From: Alligator mississippiensis
Lineage: Eukaryota; Chordata; Crocodylia; Alligatoridae
Length of the DNA stretch: 64,000 bases
Assembly (NCBI RefSeq): GCF_030867095.1
Contig: NC_081828.1
Location: 54,165,434-54,229,433, forward strand
Reading direction: 5' to 3'
Position numbers and translations under genes: made by a program. Numbering within the stretch: position 1 is the first letter of the stretch; every line of letters begins with the position of its first letter. The notes beneath the pieces are model-generated. The model was not told the DNA's origin. It worked only from the letters and a program-made list of their open reading frames with translations, and searched no databases. Below, piece after piece: positions 20,541 through 30,480 of this stretch.

Positions 20541-20921
20541 CAGTGCTGTAGCAAGTGTGGGGTGAGTGGAGTGACTGCCCCAGGCACTGAAGCGAAGGGG
20601 CGCCAACAGGCACCGCTCAGCCAGGGCGCGGGGACAGGTGGAGGGTGGATCTGGGCAAGAATGGGGGCACATGTGTCCCCCGGATCTGTTCATGGGGCGA
20701 GGGTGGGCTGCTGCTGTTGGCTTTGTCCTGGGCACCAAATTTGGTTGCTATGACAATGCTGGTAAGCACTGGTTCTGGGTCCTCTGGCAGCTGGCCACGC
20801 AGTTCTATTTCCATGAAGGAATCAGACAAAGAGCCTGTACCCAGGAAGTACTCCAGACAAGCCAAAACTGTCTGGCACGGGCTTGCTGCAGCCTAGCCTC
20901 AAGAAAAGCTTGAGAGCGCTG
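20541..20921. mobile_element. hAT-like non-autonomous element
   Basis: Begins cagtgctgtagcaag and ends cttgagagcgctg, which are imperfect inverted repeats. The start resembles the cagtggcgtagc ends common to many hAT-derived elements. The interior is GC-rich, without transposase. Confidence 0.5.
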
Positions 20922-21934
20922 GCCTAGGTGTGTGAAGCCAAACAAAGCCACCTGAGAAGTAACCAGTTAAGGGAGATCTACTAGTGCTGTGTGACAGGAA
21001 CAAGAGTACTGGTACAAAATAATCCTTGGACATGCATTTAGGACTTAGCTGAAGGCATCAAAGGCACACATGAGTGACTAGATACCGTCACACTGTGGTT
21101 TTCCCAGTTGCTGTCGGGAATGAAATTCAACTCTTAAATCAGCCTCAAAGAACGTAATTTGTTTCACTGCTAATAATCCATTATACTAATCTGTGCTCTT
21201 GACACATCATTCACATGGGCCCCAGTACGTTCAGTAGCACAACAAACTGGTAAACCAGTACAGACCAGGACAGACTGAAAACCTGACAAACCACTAGGCC
21301 AGAAGATAAAAGCACACTAAATATATTCTCAATACAGCCTTCAGTAAGAGGCATAAAGAGATTTACTTTTAAATCTACAAGTCCATTTTTCCTAGTGTGA
21401 CAGACAGCTCTTTTTGGCTTTGTGATGGATCTTGAAGTGCACTTAAGTCAAACAAGATTAAACAGGACTTCCAGCTGTATCAACTGCCCTCCTCTTGTGA
21501 ATTGAGTCACGCAAATGGCGCTTTTCACATTGCATATACGGGTGCAGGGGTGGATCCAGGATTTTGCAAAGGGGGTGGGGGGTGCAAAAGCAGCAACTGG
21601 TACTGCAGGATTGTTTGCAGCCCTTGCTACCAGTCCCCTTAAGACTGCCATGGGAGCAGCAGACAAAGTCTGTTTTTAAGTGCCTCAGTAAGATAATAAT
21701 CCTTCCTTCCCCTCCATGCACAATGGCATGACCTCTCCCCTCCACTCCCATTTATCCTCACCCTTACCTGCAGCTGCCACGTCCCTATCTAACCTAAAGG
21801 TCAGGGGTGGAGTGGGAAAGCTTGCGGGGAGGCTCCAGAGACTTCTGTCCTGCTCCAGCTGGGCCACATATGGAGCCAGACTCAGCCAGAGACAGGAGCA
21901 GCAGGTGAGTTCCTTTCCCCTGCTCCTGTATTTA

Positions 21935-22195
21935 ACGTTTTTACTGCGCAGTCAACCAAGTACTAAATGACTGCACAGTAATCACCGTTACTGCACAGTC
22001 CTGTCACCGCACAGTTATTTTTAGACGCTACTGTGAGTAGGAACAACTACTGTGCAGTAGCTCACTACTACTTTGCAGTAGCGTTGCCATCATGGGTTCG
22101 TGCCTGGCAATGCTATGGCACCATAGCAACGAGTTATGGCATAGTAGGTCATGGCTACTGTGCCGTAGCGTCTCATGTAGATGCGCCCAAAGAGA
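21935..22195. repeat. Cluster of ACTGCACAGT-like near-palindromes
   Basis: About eight variants of (C)TACTG(T/C)GCAGTAG occur within roughly 230 bp (near 21939, 21969, 21990, 22007, 22029, 22047, 22069 and 22155). The cluster ends at ctcatgtagatgcgccc, which could be a transposon end. Confidence 0.6.
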
Positions 22196-22439
22196 AGTTC
22201 AGGTATAAAATGAATAACAAAATGGATACAGGCATATCTCCCCTTGACCCTGGAAGTACTCCTTTTTGGGATCTTGGAACCGTAAAAAAAAAAATTATGT
22301 ACTAAAAATCAAACACTGACAATAACATACAGTATTTTTATTTTATTTTTTAAAAATATTTTTGTCCTGATTTGTGTGTGTTTGCGTGGTGGATATAGAG
22401 GTGATTGCATAACAGCTCAAGATGAAGTCTTACTCTTGT

Positions 22440-22925
22440 ATATTTCAGGGGTGTAGAAGGAGATGGGTGGATGGGGGCGGGGTTTGTGGAGGCCTGTCGG
22501 TGTGTTTGTGTGGGTGTGTGTATATGTTGGGTATGGGGGAGAGTATGGGTGTATGTGTGGATGTCGGTGGGTGGGCATGAAGGGTTTTTGGGGGGGGTGT
22601 TTGTGGGATTGTGTGTGTGTGTGTGTGGGTGGGTATGGGGTTTGTGGAGGGTTGTGGGGTGTGTGGAGGGGGACAGTGGCTGGGGGTGTGTGGGTGGGTG
22701 TGGGTGTGATGGAGTGTGTGAGAGCAGCAGTGAGTGGAGCTCCCCCCAGAAGTGCGCAGGTGTGTGTGTGTGTGGGGGTGCATGTGGGGAGGGGTGTGGG
22801 GGGTGTGAAGTTTGTGGGGGGATGTGGGGGAGGGTGTGGTTGAGTGACGAGTTTGTGGGATGTGTGATTGTGTGTGGGGGACAGTGGGGTTTGTGGGGAA
22901 CGGTTTGTGGGTATGGTGGAGTGTG
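22440..22925. repeat. GT/GGGTG-rich low-complexity tract
   Basis: Nearly 500 bp of TGTGTG, GGGTGTGG and GGGGG runs on the + strand. It gives long open frames on both strands (Thr/His/Pro-rich on the minus strand) that are products of the repeat and not genes. G-runs at short spacing could form G-quadruplexes. Confidence 0.85.
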
Positions 22926-22929
22926 CATG

Positions 22930-23318
22930 GGAGCCCCCCGTGCACATACCCCTGAGCCAGTCAGCACCTGGTCCCACCCTGCAACAGCCCGTGTGCCGCA
23001 CAACTGCTAACTCCACACTTACCCCGCTGGAGTGGATCAGCCAGAACCTGCATGCACAGTCCCGGCCCCAGCCTATGCGAACAGGGCCCCACTGGTACCA
23101 CGAGGCTGGGGCCAGCAGTGGCGGCAGCCGGAAGAAGCTGCCACTGCCTGGGCTGCCTAGAAATGCAGTCCAGCTGTGGAGCCACCCCAGCCCTGCTTTG
23201 CCAGGATGCGCCACAGCTGGATGGTGCCTGAGCCAGGTGGGACCGAGGGACCCGCTGCAGGCCAGACAAAGACCCTCCGTGAGCTGGATGCAGCCCGCAG
23301 GCCGTATTTTGTCTACCC
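22930..23318. mobile_element. hAT-like element end
   Basis: The GC-rich sequence ends gaccgagggacccgctgcaggcc...ccgtattttgtctacccctg. This is the same ending as the element at 18842-20270 (gaccgagggacccaccacaggcc...ctgtattttgcccacccctg). The left end is not defined. Confidence 0.5.
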
Positions 23319-24064
23319 CTGATCTTAATCATTCCACTAGTAAGACCTGTTTATTTGGTGAGGTCTGTTCCTGCAGATGAGACAGAACAGAATGGGAGGT
23401 GAAGCTGGCTTCTGTTCCACAAATTTTAGGGCTGTGCAAGCATTCTCTTGGCACCCAGTGCAAGTTAAAGCACCTTTGGGTCCTATAGTGGTATTATGCA
23501 ATAACCATACAATTATGATTAATGGATTTTAGAGTGCAGTCCCCGATTGGATTAAACTGATTTTACAAATACATTTGTTTTTTAATTCTCCTCCGGGTGT
23601 CACTACATGGCAGAGTTAAGGTTGCTTTGATGTCTTAACTGTGTATTTCCATCTTTTAAGCGTGTTTGGAATTATTTTAATGCTTATCTATTAATTTCCT
23701 ACTTTTTAATGCTTGATTTGAGGGCCAATATCCATATGATGTTCTTTTTACCTTGTGCCAACAGTTGAGAATTGGTTGTATGCACTGGGCAAAAAAATAA
23801 AAGACTTGTAAATTATAGATATGTGCTCACCGCTGTAATTCTTCATATCAGGTTTTCTCTGAGGATGCTTAGGGAGTATCTGAGTGTCGCAGGGCACCTC
23901 GGTGCCCCTGCTCCTATAGAGGAGAAACTGCCAGGGAGCGAGGGAGCGTGCCCTGGCCTGACATAACGAGCCCAGCTGAGGGTTGCTCAGGTAATGAGCG
24001 CAGCTGCGGGTTGCCGGAGCAACCAAGCGGAGCCAGCTGCCTGTAGGGGGCAGGGCCTGGCCCT

Positions 24065-24070
24065 TATAAA
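24065..24070 (+). promoter_or_regulatory. TATA box in solo LTR candidate
   Basis: TATAAA within cccttataaagctc. It supports + orientation of the surrounding LTR. Confidence 0.5.
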
Positions 24071-24469
24071 GCTCAGGGCTGAGGCCAGACTGGCAGTTCT
24101 CTGCCAGCAGCCGGAGAGGCAGGAGCTCCCTCGGCCGAGATATGGGAAGGAACCTAAGTCGCAAGTACAGCTCATGATAGCCCTGGAGGCTTGAGCTATG
24201 ATGATGAGTTATGGCCATGCGGCTTGCATTTGTGTTACAGCCTAGGGGCTTGTGGTTTTGCGTTGTGTTATTACACCCGGAGGCTTGGGCGAGGCTGTAG
24301 GGGTTGGAGGAGGCCTCAATTACTCGCACGCCAGTGCATGAGCAACTGGCGATGAGGAGCGCGGCCAGTGGGTCGCGGGCGCAACCCGTAGGTTGCGGAC
24401 AGGGACCGAGACCCTGGATTGCATGTGGGGGAACATAGCCCCCGGCCCCAGGAAAGGGGCGGTATTACT

Positions 24470-24645
24470 GAGTAGCCCAGTGTGGGCACGGTGAGCCCCA
24501 GAGAGGGGGAACGCCACTGTGTATTATTGAGTAGCCCAGTGTGGGCGCGGCGAGCCCCAGAGAGGGGGAACGTCATTGTGCTTTGCTGAGTAGCCCAGTG
24601 TGGGTGCACGGGCATAGCGAGCCCGGCCGCAGGCTAGTGCGGCAA
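24470..24645 (+). repeat. 59-bp tandem repeat inside the LTR candidate
   Basis: Units start at 24470, 24529 and 24588 with gagtagcccagtgtgggc or a close variant and continue gagccccagagagggggaac. The first two are full length. The third diverges after about 30 bp. Confidence 0.85.
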
Positions 24646-25166
24646 TACCCCTCAGACCAAGGCAGGGCGCTGCGGTTGCCCCTGAGAAGACAGGGAGTAG
24701 CAGCGCAGTGAGCCAGAGTCAGGGAGGGTATCCGTGCGGTTGGCCCATAGGGCCAGAGGCCCGCTAGAGAGTCCCAGAGTGGAACCACACCGGCAGGGGA
24801 GGCCCAGAGTGGGCTAGACGGGAGTCCCAGCAAGAGGCTGGGCATGAGAGAGGAGGCCCGGGAAGCGGGCGTATAGACCGAACAACGTCCATTACTTCTG
24901 TGAGGCTTGGGGCGTGGTATTGGGGGCTGGTAGGAGCCACTCATAGCCCATAAGGCTGGGGCGCTTGGGTAGCGCCCATTATACGGGGAGACCCACGAGG
25001 GGTCCAGGAGCTGACAGGCCCGAGGAAGCACAAGGCAGCCTCCCTATTACATATTCCATCAAGACGTGGCGGACGAGAATGGAGGGTGCCCTCGGGCCGG
25101 AGTAGCGCAGTGAGAGGGCCTCAAGGAGATCACGGCCCTCCGCGAGGACCCCACCGTGACACTGAG

Positions 25167-28100
25167 TAATCTCTCCCTTAACTTTCCTTTTCTTGTTTGA
25201 CTGTTTCTGATTTAGGGTACAAGTGATTCTCTTGAATTCCTGCCTTGAGCCCTGGATGTGAATTCTCAAAATATTTCCCTTTGGATATTATTTTTTCATT
25301 ATAAACTTATGGATATGACAGGCAATATGGAAACAGTAGCATGGGCCTTACTGTTGTGTTCCAGTGCACACATCATGCAGCATAAACTGCTTTGTGCTGC
25401 CTTAAACTTAGTTTATAATGAAAAACTGAGACTGTAAATAAATCAACTTTTTTAGAGCTTTCATGACTTTCCAACAAGGATATCAGGGCACCAATTCTAT
25501 CTGCCCACAAAGAAAGAGAAAATGGGGCTCACCTCTTTCTCTCAACCCCCTGTCTGGGACCTATATGTGCTAGCCTCTTGGCTGATGTGACCAATTGAGC
25601 AAAGTGCTCTGAAGGATTTCCCATTCAACAACTTTTCAGTTAAGGTGGCAAATGCATTTTTGCATTTAGCAATCTGCATACCAGGATTTGGGCCCTACCC
25701 TGTCATGTGGCCTTTTGTTATGCTCTTGCAATCTCCATCCACACATCTCAAAGCTCTTTGTAACCATTAATGAACTCACCTGTGCAATAGCTCTGTGCAG
25801 AGCTAGTCTAGGCAGTGCTGCCAAACTCATAGCTGCATAGGGATTCCCTAAATAACTGGAATATGACGGGCCATATGAAAACACTAGCATGATTCTTACT
25901 GTTGTGTTCCAGTGCACACGTCATGCAGCACAAGCTGCTTTGTGCTGACTTAAAGCTTTGTAGCAACGATTATTTGAGCTGCCTGAGGAATCAGAAAGTC
26001 CTGTCTGCCTTGCTGCCTTTACAGAGACACATCCGAGGCTCTCTCTTCTCAGGTTCTCTTCTTCTCAAACCCCCCCCCCCCCCCCCCAACCAAAACAAAA
26101 CAACCAGACATCGCAATAATTATATATAATATATAATACTTAATTATATATACTTAATTAAGTACAGTCAGTATTGCCATGCTATTATGAAGGAGGCCAA
26201 GGAAAGGACTGTTTTATACCACTGTGTTGAGACAAGAATTGAAAATATTTTGGAGACTCTTGTCATATTTTCCTTATGCATAGAATTGATCTCAATTAGT
26301 AACATAAAGTTGAACCTCTGAAATTCATTCACATCTTTTAGGGCCTTTTATGATTTTCATACATAATATTGGAAGACTATACTAAAGATTTGTTTTTGAG
26401 AAGAAGAAAAATCACCATCTTTAGGAGAGAAGTGGTTAGCAGTGTTAGTCTGAAGACAGGCAGAAGGTGGCACCTTAGAGTCCATCCACGCATGCAGGCA
26501 TGTGCACTTGCAGCAGCTCAAATAGGAGTGCCACAAATTTGAGCTGGGGATTTTTGCCTCAGTGCACATTCCTGGACATGCACTTTGGTGTGGGGCAAGT
26601 TGTGCCACTTGGGGCAAAATAACCCTGCCCAGCTCCTCCCAGATCTGCAGCCAGGGGAATCTAGAACTTGGGACCAGCGCCTGTGCTGGCCCCAGCAATA
26701 TAAAAACCTGCCCTGCTGAGCAGCTCAGGGCTACTTGTCCTCAGGAGCTTCTGAGGCCCAGCTAGTTGGTATCTGTGGACACTACTCCTTGTGCCAGCTG
26801 GACTGCTGAAGCAGCCCTAACCTGGAGTGGCCCCTGCCCGCTCTACCCACTGCAGCAGTCTGGCAGTGGGAGATGCTGCCACCTGCAACAGCATCTTCCC
26901 CCTTGGACCTGCAGCCCCATGGCTGTGCGCCTGCCAGGCTTGGATGGGGTGTCCCTGCTCTGCCATCTGGGCAGCTATCGCTCAGAAGATATGTTCCTTG
27001 CAGGGGCCCTCTTTGAACTGTTCAAGTGTGTCCTCTTGGCCCCAAATGGCCAAGAGGTCAGCCACTTTGTCTGCCCTCCAGCTGGGTCCCCAGTGCTGAC
27101 CCTGGACAGGCTCCTCTGCTCGGGTCTTGTCACTTGTCTCACCAGCAGAGATTCTGGCGTTCCCTGTTTAAAAATTGCAAATTCTCTGATAAGAAACCCA
27201 AATTATCTCATTAAAATACCCAAAATAGTGTTTTTTGTGATTAAAATGAAATGCCGCTATATATATAGAGAGAGATATTAGTTGGCAGTGTTTTATTGAT
27301 ATATTTACAAGTTTAAAGCAATTTGGAAGGCTACCAGTGCCTAAAATAAAATAATTTCTAAATATCTATATGGTTTGGTATTTACTTTTGGCTTTTTTTG
27401 TCAGAGAAAAATCAAAGCTGCCCCTACCCCTTTGCTAACCAGGGTGTACAGCGCTGAGCAGCACTCACGTGCCAGTGCCCTGCCCCTGCCCTTGACTCTC
27501 ACTCTCAACCCACAGCCTGACCCCCTGCCCCAGTCCCTTCACTCTTAACCCACAGGGCCAGATGTGTGGATGAGGGGTCTGTGCAGGTGGCTTAGGGGTG
27601 TGGAGTTTGTTGGTGGATTGTGGGGTGGGTGTGGGAGGATGTGTGGGGGAGACCTGCTTAGGAGGGGTAGCTCCCCCCCACAGGGCCACAGGCCCCTGCA
27701 GAACCACATGACTCCCCACAGGGCCCAAAGCCCCCGCCACAGGGCCCAGAGCTCACCCCAGGAGCAGCAGCAGCTGTTGGGGTGCTTGGGGCCCTCCTGG
27801 CACAGGCCCCCGTGCAGCATCGGACAGCACATCTTGGCCCTGGCCGCCTGGCACCCACTGCTGCCTGTGCCGTATCGTGTGGACCTGGCCTGGCTCAGTA
27901 CAGCGCAGGGCCGTGCACCTTCAGGCAGCTCCAGGCTGCTTGGGCTGTCTCCTGGGGGCTGGCACTACTTGCGGGGACCGTGTGTCGTGCCAGGCCAGGT
28001 CCTGTGTGCACGGGCTCCATGCGCTGTCAGCAAGGGGAAGCCATAGAGATGCTCTGGACGGCTACTAGGGCATCTTTTTGGAGCGTCCAAGCCTCTGGTT

Positions 28101-29160
28101 ACCTAAGGGTACAATCCTGGACTGTGCCCTGCTCTGCTTTTTTCCTGCGGGGTTTTTTTTGATAACTGGATACCCAGGTATCAAATTTTGAGCCCACACT
28201 GCAAATGTTTTTTTGTTCCTAGCGTGCCTCTTGCTGCTGCTTTGAGATGCGGCAAGAGGCACGTGTGGGCTGGTCTGGACATGCCCTTAGAGACTAAATG
28301 TTTAGAGAAGCATGAGTTTTCACAGGCAACAACCTACTTTTTCAGATTCTATGGACAAAATGCAAGAATATATAGGAGGAAGATCACACTAGAGGAGTAT
28401 CCTTGCTGCCAGGGAAGAAGTGTCAGTACTTTTGGAGCTTTACATATTCTCAGGATGCAGGTTGTTCTTATGCCAGCATCTCTTAAATTTATTTCTCCAT
28501 CTCTTCTCATTCAGTTTCACAGGATACTTACATCTATTGTTTCCCCAACTCTCTCCAAAAACACCAAACCAGTTCTAAAGCCATTTTTTGCTGCTATCCT
28601 TTCTCTTAGTTGACATCACAGAGAAAGGAGGGAGAAGAAGGTTGCACACTGAATTTGGAGGAACCAGCCTTTTGCTTGAGGCATGCCCTGCCCTAGAAGC
28701 TGTCATTAGAGTTAGTCAATAACACATTCCTGTTCCACTGGAAATTCTGTCATTTTAAAGATGAAATATTTCAAATTTGAAATATTGTCAAAATGTTGAA
28801 ATTCCTACAGAAAGGGAACTGACACTGTTTAGAAAACAATGGAAATGGAAATTTTGACCTAGTCAGGATCCCTGGGCTGCTACAGGCTCATAGGCTACTG
28901 CACTGCCCAGCTGGCAAACCCTGGGCTGCTAGAGAGGCAGGGATCCCGGAGAGCCAGGCAGCCTGGCCGCTCAGAAACCTGGGGCCTGGAAAGCCTTGGA
29001 GTGGAGCAGTTAAGCATCCAACCTGGCAGGCATCTGGGGAGCCAGAAATCCATGGGATTTTGACAGTCCTGCAGGAAACCAGGCGGGGAACTGCTCAGTT
29101 AATTTCTGTTGGAAGTTTTGATTATGTAGTTCCTGACAGAAGGCTCTTCTGTCAGAGGTG
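25167..29160. other. Intergenic stretch
   Basis: No supported gene. It holds an 18-C run at 26070-26087 followed by an AT-rich patch to about 26163. A GC-rich block at about 26440-27170 has a TATAAAA at about 26699 and is probably an unclassified element. Another GC-rich block lies at 27460-28050. The sequence near 28068-28288 ends ctggacatgccc like the element at 58789-59231. Confidence 0.5.
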
Positions 29161-29164
29161 TGAT

Positions 29165-29268
29165 TGTTTTAGATATTTTCCCCAAGGTACAGAGGAAGAA
29201 ACTGAGGCACAGAACAGGCGAGTTGCACTGTAAATGAGCAGAACGCAGGAGTCAGGCTCATGACTTAG
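29165..29268 (-). repeat. MIR-like SINE fragment (antisense)
   Basis: Contains aggaagaaactgaggcacaga followed by a sequence ending in caggagtcaggctcatgac, the reverse of the MIR core order. Short and diverged. Confidence 0.55.
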
Positions 29269-30247
29269 CAATGAGAGCTGGTCTGCTCCAGCAAGGGCAC
29301 CGTGGGATGAGATCATTTTTTGGTCGCAGTGGGCTCTATTCCCAGTTCCTCAAGCCACCCAGGCTCTTTTGCTCGTATAGGAAGACAAATTATGCCATCG
29401 CAACCAGCAGGAGCAAAGCAGAGGTAAGGACCAGTCGCAACAGACCCAAGGCCCAGCTCCAGGGCTTGAGCTTCAACATGGAAGTGGCCGCCTCACTCAC
29501 TTCCGCCCAATGCATGGTGGCCTGGCTAGGGCCGGGCACAGAGCAGGGCCCACGTGTGCGGGAGAGTTAGGAGAAGAGCAGGTGAAGTTGCTCCTTAAAG
29601 GAGGGAGAGAATCTACAGGATGCAGCAGAGCCGGGACCATGGGGATGGATGCACTGATTCCCCAGGGGGCTGGAAACATGTGGATCCCCCAGTCGCCCTC
29701 CGCAGCTGGATGGACCAGCTGTCGCCTCCCGCCCAGGGGAGCCACTTTCTACAGGGCTTTCGGGCCAGGAGCGTCCCCCAGAGGGGTTGCGGGCAGCTTC
29801 GGGCTAGCTTAAAAACCTGCACCCTCTCCTGGGAGCTGTGGGCGCTCCTGAGACCGCGCGGGGCTTTTCCCTCCCTCGCACTTCCCGCGAGCTGCGGGGC
29901 CGGGGCAGCGGCGAGGGCGCGGGTGGGGCGGGGTCACTAGGCCGGAAGAGCCGCGCGCTCGGTGGTTGCTGTGGTTACAGCGCCCCCCCGTCGCTATAGC
30001 AGCGGCGCAGCCAATGGGCTGGCCGCACGGGGGGCTGGTGACAAGCGGGGCGTGGGGAAGCGCTTGACTGTGGCACCAGGCGGAAGTGCGACCGGAGGGG
30101 CGGGGCCGCTCCCGGAAGTGTGGGTGAGGGGACGGCATTGGCTGGGAAGCCCGGAGGCGGCTGCTGCTGCTGCTGCTGGCGGCCGCGGCGTGCGGAGGCG
30201 GCTCGTCGAGCCCGGGCGCGTGAGGGGGCCGCGAGCCCCGCGGCGGA

Positions 30248-30257
30248 TCTCGCGAGA
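30248..30257. promoter_or_regulatory. TCTCGCGAGA palindrome (BANP-type site)
   Basis: An exact 10-bp palindrome about 200 bp upstream of the SMG7 ATG. This motif is known as the BANP site of essential-gene CpG-island promoters. Confidence 0.7.
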
Positions 30258-30341
30258 GCGGGTCCCGCGCCCCCCCGGCCGGCACTGCGGAGCGGCCCCC
30301 CCACCCCCGCGGCGGCAGGAGCCTGGGCCCAGCACTGGAAG

Positions 30342-30407
30342 ATGGCGGCGGCGGTGGTGGCCGGAGGCAGCGGCGGCTCCCGGGCGGCGGGGCGGCCCGG
30401 CCTGTGA
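30342..30407 (+). CDS. Upstream ORF in SMG7 5' leader, 21 aa
   Basis: The ATG within the YY1-type AAGATGGCGGC opens a frame of 21 Ala/Gly-rich residues (MAAAVVAGGSGG...) that ends at TGA 30405-30407, 44 bp before the SMG7 ATG. Its context is strong (A at -3, G at +4), better than that of the SMG7 start (A at -3, A at +4). It is translated only if transcription starts upstream of 30342, which the CpG-island layout makes likely. Confidence 0.6.
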   Translation: MAAAVVAGGSGGSRAAGRPGL

Positions 30408-30451
30408 GACCCAGAGAGGGGGCGGCGGAGGCGGGCAGCGAGTGGCGGAGG

Positions 30452-30480
30452 ATGAGCCTGCTGTGCGCGCAGTACCTCCG
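30452..30480 (+). CDS. SMG7: SMG7 coding exon 1
   Basis: Codes MSLLCAQYL plus two bases of Arg10, then GTGAGC. It lies inside the CpG island. The ATG is the first in this frame that joins exon 2 correctly. Confidence 0.93.

Larger units (their letters stand above)
20271..23884. other. Repeat-rich intergenic stretch
   Basis: Holds the hAT-like unit at 20541-20921, a cluster of ACTGCACAGT-like motifs, a long GT/GGGTG tract and the end of another hAT-like element at about 23318, described separately. About 21546 (caggggtggatccagg) looks like the start of one more hAT-like copy. No gene is supported. Confidence 0.6.
23885..25161 (+). mobile_element. Solo LTR candidate, 1277 bp, TSD CTGAG
   Basis: Begins TGTCGCAGGGCAC and ends CCACCGTGACA, with TGTC/GACA inverted ends. 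It is flanked by CTGAG at 23880-23884 and CTGAG at 25162-25166. A TATAAA box at 24065-24070 lies 180 bp in on the + strand. A 5-bp duplication and a GC-rich LTR of this length suit a Ty3/Gypsy-type or other LTR retrotransposon. It carries no internal region or coding frame. A 59-bp tandem repeat lies inside. Confidence 0.7.

Noticed and set aside
22350-23214. Open frames of 166-265 codons rich in Thr, His and Pro
   Set aside because: They are translations of the GT/GGGTG repeat tract in several frames at once.
26766-27281. Open frame of 171 codons downstream of a TATAAAA near 26699, possibly a gene
   Set aside because: No recognisable domain, no splice signals tying it to other exons. Similar GC-rich blocks in this window are repeats. 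I left it as an unclassified element.
1-29800. NMNAT2, the upstream neighbour of SMG7 in mammals
   Set aside because: I looked for a second CpG island and a recognisable first exon on the minus strand and found neither. It probably lies beyond the left edge.
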